From positions 1 to 51,382 of IMG/VR virus record IMGVR_UViG_3300030060_003808: 51,382 nt of DNA. One strand, given 5' to 3'. Of this stretch, positions 41,473 to 48,823 are shown in pieces. Made by a program: the position numbers and the translations under genes. This DNA comes from a virus. The notes under the pieces were generated by a model. It was not told where the DNA came from and did no database searches. It worked only from the letters and a program-made list of their open reading frames with translations. Position 1 is the first letter of the stretch; each line of letters starts with the position of its first letter.

Positions 41473-42535
41473 TTTCTCCGCCTCCATTGGTGGTTATGTT
41501 TATCTGCTTACCAGCAGAGAGTATCTGTATATTATATCCACCGGATTTATCTAATTCTAAATCAATGGTGTTTTCTACTTGCCTAACCAAAGTTAAGATT
41601 TCGCCTTCGACAAACGTATATACTTGTGCATCTTGGTCAAATCCAGCAATGATTCCTTCTATTCTCACGCCATCAATTTCACTAGCGTCTTGTTCTTTTT
41701 TACCTAAATCTTCAATGATTTCAAGTAGATCTTGTAGAAAATCGACGGCCAGTAAATCAATATCAAGCCTGGTAATCTCATCTTGTAGTTCATCTTCCGA
41801 TAAACCGCTGTCGTCGTCTAGGTCATTTTCCTCCAAAAAATCAGCATCCAAAACATTGCTCGACGAAGTGCTTTGATCTTCAACAGCTCTTTCAACTTCT
41901 TCTGGTGGGCTCACGATCAATAAATTATCAATAAAATTGAGCGATAAGTTTGCCAATACGACAGGTTGTGTCGGTGGTCTTTCTGCAACACTGACCATTG
42001 TGGCTTGGAATGGTTGATTCAAAACCTCGGTCCCGGCTATGGTTTCGACACTGATTGATCCAGAAGTGGTGCCGTCTGGGTTGGGAAGTAGAATTATAAG
42101 CGAGCGGCCGAGCTCATCGACTGTGGTTGTAAAATCAGTGCCTCTGATAAAAATTGAAGCACTCGGTGTCTCTATGGAGATGTTTTCTTTGTCTATTTTT
42201 CCCAGGGCGCCAGTAATAAAGCGGGCTGTTCCGCTGGCCATCTTGAGTGCCATTTTGCTTTTAGAAGGGTTAGGATCAAATATGTATTCATCAATAATGA
42301 TTTTAGAGTGCTCAGTAAGACGAATAACAGAAGAATCGAGAAACGTAATGCCAAGCCTACCATTGCCAGTCCGCACATCATCATAACTAAGAATGTCCAA
42401 AGAAGTTCTTGCGAGAAGTTTATCCGTTTGATCTGCTCGTAAAACTTCTCCATTGCCTCTGAGCTCAGATATCTCGCCCACTTGTGCATAAACATTGAAA
42501 GCCAGTGACGCTAGGATTAGCAGCCACTTGTGCAC
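41444..42535 (-). CDS. Secreted FecR-domain protein
   Basis: 363 residues, GTG start overlapping the curlin-like 1 gene. Signal peptide MHKWLLILASLAFNVYA. A FecR beta domain spans about 45-145 (GNGRLGITFLDSSVIRLTEH, MASGTARFITGALG, IETPSASIFIRGTDF). The middle is acidic (about 215-290). The C-terminus ends NEIIINQSD, resembling the curlin-like TLTINQGD end. FecR proteins transmit periplasmic signals and are often found next to CHASE2 cyclases in bacteria. Confidence 0.75.
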   Translation of the reverse strand: MHKWLLILASLAFNVYAQVGEISELRGNGEVLRADQTDKLLARTSLDILSYDDVRTGNGRLGITFLDSSVIRLTEHSKIIIDEYIFDPNPSKSKMALKMASGTARFITGALGKIDKENISIETPSASIFIRGTDFTTTVDELGRSLIILLPNPDGTTSGSISVETIAGTEVLNQPFQATMVSVAERPPTQPVVLANLSLNFIDNLLIVSPPEEVERAVEDQSTSSSNVLDADFLEENDLDDDSGLSEDELQDEITRLDIDLLAVDFLQDLLEIIEDLGKKEQDASEIDGVRIEGIIAGFDQDAQVYTFVEGEILTLVRQVENTIDLELDKSGGYNIQILSAGKQINITTNGGGENEIIINQSD

Positions 42536-43200
42536 TGATCTATGTCTATCGTTGCATTACTGGTGGTGGATGTAATTACCACAACGTCTGAAACACTGCC
42601 TGTGCTATTTGTTTGATCGATGTCTATGTTGTTCGTGGATCCGTCGATCTCAGCTGTGATTGAATGGTCAGAGTTTCCTGTTTGTGTCGTATCAATATCA
42701 TTAGAATCGCCATCAACATCCCAATTATTTATGCAGCCAACCACCTCACATGTTGCATTGAGATCATTTGAGTTTCCAGCAATTACGATGTCTTGATTAC
42801 CAGCGGTTGCGGTTGCTGCTGCACCTTGGGTAAATGTTACTGTGTTTGAATCACCTGTGGCCGCGTAATCGAAATCAGTGTTCGCTACATCTCCACTCGC
42901 ACCCAATGCCAATGTGGTTGTATTACTATCACCTGTAGTTGTAGCTGTAAAACTGGTGCTATTACCTTGGGCCACAGAAGCAGCCATGGTATTACTGTCA
43001 CCCACTTGGTCAATATCCACAGTCATGGATGTTCCTGTAAATGTTGCTCTCGTTTGTGATGTACCCACCTTGTTTGTGTCACCGATCTGATCTATATTCA
43101 TGGTCAACCCGGTTCCAGACTGAGTGATATAAATATCATTATTGCCAGCGTAAACTGTAGATACAGCAAACAATAAAATTAAACTAAGTATTTTCTTCAT
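42517..43200 (-). CDS. Curlin-like amyloid protein 1
   Basis: 227 residues from the ATG at 43200; an upstream in-frame ATG would add nine residues inside the csgG gene. Signal peptide KKILSLILLFAVSTVYA. Repeats such as IDQIGDTNKV, IDQVGDSNTM, TGDSNTTTL and TQTGNSDHSI show the x-Q-x-G-x-x-N amyloid pattern, but less regular than in curlin-like 2. Four Cys near the C-terminal half. Likely a second secreted amyloid subunit. Confidence 0.8.
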   Translation of the reverse strand: MKKILSLILLFAVSTVYAGNNDIYITQSGTGLTMNIDQIGDTNKVGTSQTRATFTGTSMTVDIDQVGDSNTMAASVAQGNSTSFTATTTGDSNTTTLALGASGDVANTDFDYAATGDSNTVTFTQGAAATATAGNQDIVIAGNSNDLNATCEVVGCINNWDVDGDSNDIDTTQTGNSDHSITAEIDGSTNNIDIDQTNSTGSVSDVVVITSTTSNATIDIDQCTSGC

Positions 43201-44005
43201 AACTAATGTCCCACAATTCTTCGTCAATACCTATTTGAATTAGATTATACACGGATTCTTCGATCGCAGCTTTTGTCGCATATCCCATGGGCTCATTTTC
43301 ACTATACCCGGTTTCTAGCTCAACGAGCTCCGTGCCCATTTCTATAAAACGAAACACATCTCTGCTCACGCCAGCGCTTAATATTGTTTTTGAAACCATC
43401 GTATTTAAAATGACTTCACCTGTTTGCACCAAGACAGCTCTCAAAGAAACAGTTATTTCGTCTTTACGCCACTGGTTATTTGAGCCAATTCCAAGGTATC
43501 TGGCCCCGTTTCCTCCGGTACCGATATTTGTATCATACTGTATAATCGCGCCTTCAATTATAATACCAGCAAATAATAGGGGTTTTAAAGTGTTGCCATT
43601 TTCACCATCATAACTTTGCCTGGTAGATTTTATGAGTTGACGTTCCCGTGTCAAAGCGTCTAAATTATTACGCTCAACGACTACAAACCAATTCCCTTTG
43701 CCCGCGCTTCTCAAGGAATCAATCAAATAATGGTCAGCTCCCTGGGTAACAGCGGTGCTAAATAATGCCATTTTCTGTGAGCTCTTGCGCTGTCCAGTCA
43801 AATCTTGAAACTTATATACGGCGACAACTGCTTTTTGATTGGGTGGCGGCAAATTAACCAGTTTTTCATGTGTTGGCCGCACAATTTTTGCTTCTTCAAC
43901 ACATTCTAAAAAACTGCCACAGCCAGTGCTGCCTACAGGTGCAAAGCTCGCACATCCATGCAAAATTGGCAATAAAACTATTAAATACCGCACTCGCCAG
44001 TACAT
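43184..44005 (-). CDS. csgG: CsgG-like curli secretion channel lipoprotein
   Basis: 273 residues, nearly the E. coli length. Lipobox ILHGC (C18). Conserved blocks: LPPPNQKAVVAVYKFQDLTG, FSTAVTQGA, NWFVVVER, GIIIEGAIIQYDTN, GGNGARYLGIGSNNQW, SKTILS, FRFIEMG and SENEPMGYAT, all in CsgG order. It should form the outer-membrane nonameric pore for curlin subunits. Constriction residues differ from E. coli (see findings). GGGG site upstream. Confidence 0.9.
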   Translation of the reverse strand: MYWRVRYLIVLLPILHGCASFAPVGSTGCGSFLECVEEAKIVRPTHEKLVNLPPPNQKAVVAVYKFQDLTGQRKSSQKMALFSTAVTQGADHYLIDSLRSAGKGNWFVVVERNNLDALTRERQLIKSTRQSYDGENGNTLKPLLFAGIIIEGAIIQYDTNIGTGGNGARYLGIGSNNQWRKDEITVSLRAVLVQTGEVILNTMVSKTILSAGVSRDVFRFIEMGTELVELETGYSENEPMGYATKAAIEESVYNLIQIGIDEELWDISYEENT

Positions 44006-44454
44006 ACGCCAAATATCCCCACTGGAATTATTATTTCTGTGATATTTCCATCTGAATCAATCACTGTCAATGTTATGTTGATACCATCGTTCACAAAACT
44101 TATGGTATTGCCTTCGAGATCTATGGTCCCACCAGTGCCACCGCTTTCTGAGTTAAATAACGATTCTGCAATGTCTCTGGAGAGCTGCGAGTAAATTCTG
44201 GATTCTAGGTTTCGTAAAAATTTTGCAAGCGTTGTGTTCTCGGCTTCACGCTCTGCTTCTTTTAAAGCATCTTCTACTTCTTGTGCAATTTCGTCACGCC
44301 TGGTCTTTTCTTGCTCATCGATCGTTAAATAATGTGAGGAGCTCCCAATACCAGAAAAACTTGGGCTTTTGAATTGATGTACGATCTCATCCGATATAAC
44401 ATTCGGTGATAAAAAGATAGCTACATATAACCAATAGTTATTCCTTTTTTTCAT
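43981..44454 (-). CDS. csgF: CsgF-like curli accessory protein
   Basis: 157 residues with a signal peptide of about 21 residues. The mature N-terminus EIVHQFKSPSFSGIGSSSHYL aligns by eye with the CsgF segment FQFRNPNFGGNPNNGAFLL that plugs into the CsgG pore. The rest (FLRNLESRIYSQLSRDIAES, then beta strands ISFVNDGINITLTVI) also follows CsgF order. It ends with a CTGEC motif, absent in E. coli. It overlaps the CsgG gene by 25 bases. Confidence 0.8.
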   Translation of the reverse strand: MKKRNNYWLYVAIFLSPNVISDEIVHQFKSPSFSGIGSSSHYLTIDEQEKTRRDEIAQEVEDALKEAEREAENTTLAKFLRNLESRIYSQLSRDIAESLFNSESGGTGGTIDLEGNTISFVNDGINITLTVIDSDGNITEIIIPVGIFGVCTGECGI

Positions 44455-44689
44455 TTTTCTCTTGCTCTCTAAGACGCACCACTGTATCGACTTTCTCTTT
44501 CAATCGTATCATATCCTGGTCTAGCAGTCGAAGCTGGTCGGTGAGCCTTATGATTGTGACTCGCATCTCTTCCACAGCTGGATCAATGATTCTAGTGATT
44601 GTCTGCCAAACAAAGAAAACAAAATAGCCTAGACCTATGGCCATGACTGTAGGAAAACCAAACTTCTGAACGAGCTCCACAATATCCAT
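44438..44689 (-). CDS. Small membrane protein with coiled-coil tail (83 residues)
   Basis: One N-terminal membrane segment (TVMAIGLGYFVFFVWQTI), then a helical coiled coil (VEEMRVTIIRLTDQLRLLDQ). It resembles the next gene upstream (98 residues) in layout, suggesting paralogues. It overlaps CsgF by 17 bases. A holin or membrane-scaffold role is possible; function unknown. Confidence 0.6.
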   Translation of the reverse strand: MDIVELVQKFGFPTVMAIGLGYFVFFVWQTITRIIDPAVEEMRVTIIRLTDQLRLLDQDMIRLKEKVDTVVRLREQEKNEKKE

Positions 44690-44985
44690 TAATCTCTCCT
44701 GGCATCGATCTTTCCATCTTCTACAAAGTTTTCAGCTCTGGCAATTCGGTCCAAATCTGGAGGCATGTTCAAAGCACTTGACACGATTGTATCAATCCGA
44801 ATGATATCGTTGTTCATTATGGACGCCCGGGTAATGAGCATTTTCGTGATTCCTTGTATTGTTTTTATATCGTCGACTAGGCCGCCCATGAGCTGTCGCA
44901 TAATTAGAAATATAAAGTAGCCCATGATGAGGCCACTTGCGATGGGTAAACCGAGATCGCTAATCAAGCCAATGGCTTGTTCCAT
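44689..44985 (-). CDS. Small membrane protein (98 residues)
   Basis: One membrane segment (LPIASGLIMGYFIFLIMRQL) followed by helical region. The arrangement (short N-terminal peptide, one helix, coiled coil) is like the 83-residue neighbour. It overlaps both neighbours by a single base. Candidate holin-like or membrane-anchored accessory protein. Confidence 0.6.
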   Translation of the reverse strand: MEQAIGLISDLGLPIASGLIMGYFIFLIMRQLMGGLVDDIKTIQGITKMLITRASIMNNDIIRIDTIVSSALNMPPDLDRIARAENFVEDGKIDARRD

Positions 44986-45371
44986 TACTTATCTTCGCCT
45001 TTGAATCCTTTGCTTTGTCCGGATTTACCCGAGTAGACTCCAAATACGACGCCCATTGCCCCAACCACGACACTAACCAGAGCAGACTGTTCTAAATTTG
45101 GATCGGTTAAATTCATAAACCAAATAACAGATTCATACATGAGATAAATGTAAACGACTACAAATATTCTGGGAAAAATTCTCCAAGCATCAATCGCCCT
45201 GGCTAGATGTATGACTTTTTGCCAAGGATTAACATTTGATTCATCTTCGAGCTCTCTTATTTTGTCTTTTAATTCAGATATCTCTCGCATCATATCCATA
45301 AATTTCGAAAGGTCGATCTCGACCTCATTCCGGTCCATGTCTCCTTGGAATTGTCCTGGATGTTGATTCAT
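44985..45371 (-). CDS. Two-segment membrane protein with coiled coil (128 residues)
   Basis: Start at 45371 is chosen because its ATG overlaps the upstream stop (ATGA). A coiled coil (DLSKFMDMMREISELKDKIR) precedes two hydrophobic segments (IFVVVYIYLMYESVIWFM; ALVSVVVGAMGVVFGVYSG) and a basic tail. Two-helix phage proteins with this topology can be class II holins. The role is inference. Confidence 0.55.
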   Translation of the reverse strand: MNQHPGQFQGDMDRNEVEIDLSKFMDMMREISELKDKIRELEDESNVNPWQKVIHLARAIDAWRIFPRIFVVVYIYLMYESVIWFMNLTDPNLEQSALVSVVVGAMGVVFGVYSGKSGQSKGFKGEDK

Positions 45372-45550
45372 AACATTGCAGCCAATCCTACTACTGCGAC
45401 AATAAATGGGTAAACGGCCCAAATCATGCTTTCTAACTTATCAAATCTTTTGGATCCGTCTTCAAGCCGCCTTTCAATGTTTTGATAGCGTAGTGTGCAC
45501 TCTCTTTCGTGTGCTGCAATCCTTGTCATTGCTTTCTCGAGATCAGCCAT
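45368..45550 (-). CDS. Small protein with C-terminal membrane segment (60 residues)
   Basis: An N-terminal helix rich in charged residues (EKAMTRIAAHERECTLRYQN) followed by a C-terminal hydrophobic segment (WAVYPFIVAVVGLAAML), i.e. tail-anchored topology. A holin or antiholin is possible, since classical holin genes are not seen elsewhere. It overlaps both neighbours. Confidence 0.55.
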   Translation of the reverse strand: MADLEKAMTRIAAHERECTLRYQNIERRLEDGSKRFDKLESMIWAVYPFIVAVVGLAAML

Positions 45551-45714
45551 TATTTGTTCTTTTTTTTAACGGCGACTGTTTTGTAGGCCTCATTGACATC
45601 ATCGGTCGATTTATCATCGCCCACATAAGTCCCGTCTTCATTTCTGGCCCGAACCTTTTTTGATTCATAGCCTAAGAATTTAATTTTGAACCAATCTGAT
45701 AATCCGTAAGCCAT
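45550..45714 (-). CDS. Small charged protein (54 residues)
   Basis: Start at 45714, supported by CAGGAGAAAAGTA upstream. AYGLSDWFKIKFLGYESKKV...DGTYVGDDKSTDDVNEAYKT, Lys-rich end VAVKKKNK. No family recognised. It overlaps the preceding small membrane gene by one base. Confidence 0.55.
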   Translation of the reverse strand: MAYGLSDWFKIKFLGYESKKVRARNEDGTYVGDDKSTDDVNEAYKTVAVKKKNK

Positions 45715-45890
45715 TACTTTTCTCCTGGTTTCATTTTGGCGCGGCCGATATTGAGCGCACATAAATCTATTAATTTATATAGCTTGCCAATCCAAACGTC
45801 GTCTTTCGGTGTTTTAGTAACCGCAGCTATGATGCTGCTCACACTAATGATTGCCATTATTAATGCCATCATATTTGCAAAAGTTTGCAT
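45714..45890 (-). CDS. 58-residue membrane protein
   Basis: ATG at 45890 with GGAGAAGAATA upstream and stop TAA at 45714-45716. One hydrophobic N-terminal segment (MMALIMAIISVSSIIAAV), then TKTPKDDVWIGKLYKLIDLC...NIGRAKMKPGEK. A TPKDD-x-GK-Y pattern is recurrent in small marine phage membrane proteins. Holin-like candidate; no proof. Confidence 0.6.
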   Translation of the reverse strand: MQTFANMMALIMAIISVSSIIAAVTKTPKDDVWIGKLYKLIDLCALNIGRAKMKPGEK

Positions 45891-46096
45891 TATTCTTCTC
45901 CTTCATTTTCATCATCGAGGACCATACTGGTTGTCTCGAGATCTTCATTTTCAGTGTCTTCTAAATTTTTTATTTTTTCAACGACACTTTCTCTTATTGT
46001 GCCTATCGATTTGAGCTCGCTTCCATCCCATGCACCTCTTTTTGTGGCAATATCAATGAGCTGTAATATGTTTAAAAATAAATTTTTTTCTTCCAT
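45890..46096 (-). CDS. Small acidic protein (68 residues)
   Basis: FLNILQLIDIATKRGAWDGS-ELKSIGTIRE is a conserved-looking helical pattern; the C-terminus is acidic. It overlaps the next membrane gene by one base. No function is assigned; likely expressed with the late membrane genes. Confidence 0.55.
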   Translation of the reverse strand: MEEKNLFLNILQLIDIATKRGAWDGSELKSIGTIRESVVEKIKNLEDTENEDLETTSMVLDDENEGEE

Positions 46097-46116
46097 TTTT
46101 CACTACCTTTTTGAAT

Positions 46117-46461
46117 TTAAGTTAAATCTTTAGTTACGCTACTGGGTGATATTTGTTGAGAAATTTTTTGGTCTAACGAAGTTTTCAATTCAGCCACTTT
46201 ATCTGCGCCCATCGCAGTTTCAACCCATCCTTGAACATCACTTGTTTTTAAGCTAGACCAATTAATAAAACTAGATAAATCCGAAGTATCTAATATTTGT
46301 GTACTACATATAGTTTCTGAAATGTTTACACCATCACCATCTGTATTGGAACCATCTACACCTTTTAATTTCCAATGAACATTATGGACTACGTTTGATT
46401 TTCCGCTTTTCGTAGGGTACACATCACATCTGGAAACATCCCATGTATATGAAATTGCCAT
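46117..46461 (-). CDS. Unrecognised tail-region protein (114 residues)
   Basis: Beta-rich N-terminus (YTWDVSRCDVYPTKSGKSNV, VVHNVHWKLKGVDGSN) and helical C-terminus (GADKVAELKTSLDQKISQQI). It directly follows the tail fibre gene by one base. Probably a tail assembly or fibre accessory protein; no family named. Confidence 0.6.
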   Translation of the reverse strand: MAISYTWDVSRCDVYPTKSGKSNVVHNVHWKLKGVDGSNTDGDGVNISETICSTQILDTSDLSSFINWSSLKTSDVQGWVETAMGADKVAELKTSLDQKISQQISPSSVTKDLT

Positions 46462-46462
46462 T

Positions 46463-48805
46463 CTAGTTTCCTCCTTCTAATGCTGATATTTTTGTTTCAG
46501 CAACTTCTAGTCTTTCAATTAATTGCTGTATGACCGAAATATACATTGCATCCTTTTGGACAAATTCAGATGTTTTTGAGATGCCTTTTACATCGCCATC
46601 TAGTTTAGTAATCTGATCGAGCAGAAGTGTGTCTTTTCTGTCTGCATCGGTTTCGACTTCTTCAATAAATCTTGGATCGATTGCTTCTTGTTCTTGAGCA
46701 ATGAATCCGATTTGCTGTGTTTTTCCGCCATGTTCTTCTGGGTTTATCCAATCAAAAGTTTTAGGAGAATACGCTTTAAACTTTTCAATGTCGTATGAAA
46801 AATCTTCAATGTTTTCTTTCAATCTTCCATCAGACGGACTATACGAGCCTTGAATGGTTAGATTACCAGAGCTGTCGAGTGTCATGTTCTCTGTGCCACC
46901 TGTTATCCAATACATCGTGTTTCCATCGTGATTGTAATAAAACTGACCAGAACCAGTGCCCGCTCCCGCACCATCTGCGAAATTGATTCTATTTTGTGAA
47001 CCGCCATTTCGAGTGTGCATAGAGATTATTGCATCTCTCGCGCTGGAGTCTTCGGTGCAATGTATTAAAAGTTTGCAAGTTCCCTCTTTTGATATGGCTG
47101 CTCTTTCTCCGTCAACGGCTGCTGTAGCACCGACAAAGAATACTCCATCTCCAACAACCGCGGTTACACCTGTAGATGAGCCAGCTCCCATATCTATCCT
47201 ATTTCCATTGTGGGCATAATTTATAAAGCCCGAAACAGTGCCTTCATCTTTGAATCTAATAAGTGCATTTCTATTGGCGGCACCTGTATCAAATACTAGT
47301 GTTGGATCGCCACCGCTTGCAGAATCTATAAGTAATGTTGGATCTGCAATATTTGACATTCCTACTCTAAGTGTTCCACTTTGACTGAACTCATAAAGAG
47401 CAGTTCCAGCGTTATTGCGATATGAAAGAGCATTAGTCCTTGAATCATCGCTGTGTAATTCCCACAGTCTGCTTCCGTTTTGATAAATTTCAAAACCTGT
47501 GTCATATCCGTCAGCAGTATTATCTATACGAATAAAGGCAGAAGCTCCGCCGCCTTTTACATGAAGGTCTTTAGACGGGGCATTGGTCCCCACGCCCAAA
47601 CGATCTTCTCCACCATCAACAAAAAGCATATTGGCATTGCCGTTGCTTTCAACACGGAAATCTAAATCTACTGAATCTTCGTTTATAACTGTTTCTGTGC
47701 TGTTAGCAAGAACCCTAGAATTTTGCGCTCCAGCTAAAATGGTGTAAAGCTCGAAACGACCATCTTCTGTGCCATCGGAAGCATCGACAATCCTCGAAGC
47801 CAATCCAGCATAAATTACATCTTGAGAGTTATCGTTTCTGCCTTCAAACTGTATTTCACCTATGTAATCGTTATCTGCTGGTGAACTTGAGTTTCTATAC
47901 ATTCTAATGTTTGGACCAACTGCTGCATCTGCATCCGTTGAAACAAGAGAAAGCTGATCGGTATTATCGCTTGTCGTAATGGTTAATCCGCCATCTGGGA
48001 TCGCTACATCTTTGTTCTCATCGACAGAAATAATTGGTGTAGTGCCTACTGTTGAACCTAGGCCAATAAGTAAATCATCGGCTGAATCATCTAGGGCAAT
48101 GTAAAAATCTTGTGCATTTCCGTCAAAAACTATTGCGGTGTCAACTGCTGCGCCATCTCCTAGGGTTACAGTATCATCGGTGATTGTCAGTATATTGTTG
48201 GTTCCGACTGTAGAACCTTCACCAATCACTAATTTATCGGCTGAATCGTCTAAGCCAACATAAAAATCTTTTGCATTTCCGTCATATACAAGTTTTGTGT
48301 CTTCTGCTGTTCCATCACCAAGCGTTATGGTTGTTCCGGAAACAGTTAAAGAATCAGCGACGTTGAGATCTGTAAATGCCTCAACCATAGCCCCGCCCGC
48401 GCCAGCTCCGTCTGAGTAAATTGTTTTTACATGACTATTGGGTATTGTAACAGTAGCCCCGGTGCCTTGTTTAATAATAATGTCGTATGGCCCAGAAGAT
48501 CCGCTGTCTGTTGTGGCGTTTTCAATAAACCATAGCTTTGAAACTGTGTTTGGGCTTATGGTAATTGTGCAAGTCGAATCCAATGCCCCGGTGTACTTCA
48601 AATACATCGATCTGCCTGGATCAGTCGCTCCGTCCGCAATCACAGTAGCGTGTGTATCGGCATTGCTGGTGATGGCCTCAGTCCCAAAACTAAAGGCTTC
48701 TGAAATCAACTCCAGATTTGTATTAGTGGTATCGCCCCAGGTTCCACTCTGCTCACCCGTTGTTATCTCTTCTAGTCTTAAATCATTTGTATATGCACTT
48801 GCCAT
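46463..48805 (-). CDS. Tail fibre/spike with C-terminal intramolecular chaperone (Peptidase S74)
   Basis: 780 residues. C-terminal domain from about 656: SPSDGRLKENI (Ser658/Asp659 area, autoproteolytic site), then the IEKFKAYSPKTFDWINPEEH...QIGFIAQEQEAID series of endosialidase-type chaperones and a terminal coiled coil (VIQQLIERLEVAETKISAL). The body contains two nearly repeated blocks about 160-255 (YDGNAKDFYVGLDDSADKLV; FDGNAQDFYIALDDSADDLL). The trimer should bind host receptor and self-cleave after folding. Confidence 0.85.
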   Translation of the reverse strand: MASAYTNDLRLEEITTGEQSGTWGDTTNTNLELISEAFSFGTEAITSNADTHATVIADGATDPGRSMYLKYTGALDSTCTITISPNTVSKLWFIENATTDSGSSGPYDIIIKQGTGATVTIPNSHVKTIYSDGAGAGGAMVEAFTDLNVADSLTVSGTTITLGDGTAEDTKLVYDGNAKDFYVGLDDSADKLVIGEGSTVGTNNILTITDDTVTLGDGAAVDTAIVFDGNAQDFYIALDDSADDLLIGLGSTVGTTPIISVDENKDVAIPDGGLTITTSDNTDQLSLVSTDADAAVGPNIRMYRNSSSPADNDYIGEIQFEGRNDNSQDVIYAGLASRIVDASDGTEDGRFELYTILAGAQNSRVLANSTETVINEDSVDLDFRVESNGNANMLFVDGGEDRLGVGTNAPSKDLHVKGGGASAFIRIDNTADGYDTGFEIYQNGSRLWELHSDDSRTNALSYRNNAGTALYEFSQSGTLRVGMSNIADPTLLIDSASGGDPTLVFDTGAANRNALIRFKDEGTVSGFINYAHNGNRIDMGAGSSTGVTAVVGDGVFFVGATAAVDGERAAISKEGTCKLLIHCTEDSSARDAIISMHTRNGGSQNRINFADGAGAGTGSGQFYYNHDGNTMYWITGGTENMTLDSSGNLTIQGSYSPSDGRLKENIEDFSYDIEKFKAYSPKTFDWINPEEHGGKTQQIGFIAQEQEAIDPRFIEEVETDADRKDTLLLDQITKLDGDVKGISKTSEFVQKDAMYISVIQQLIERLEVAETKISALEGGN

Positions 48806-48823
48806 GTATTATGCCCTCTTTTT

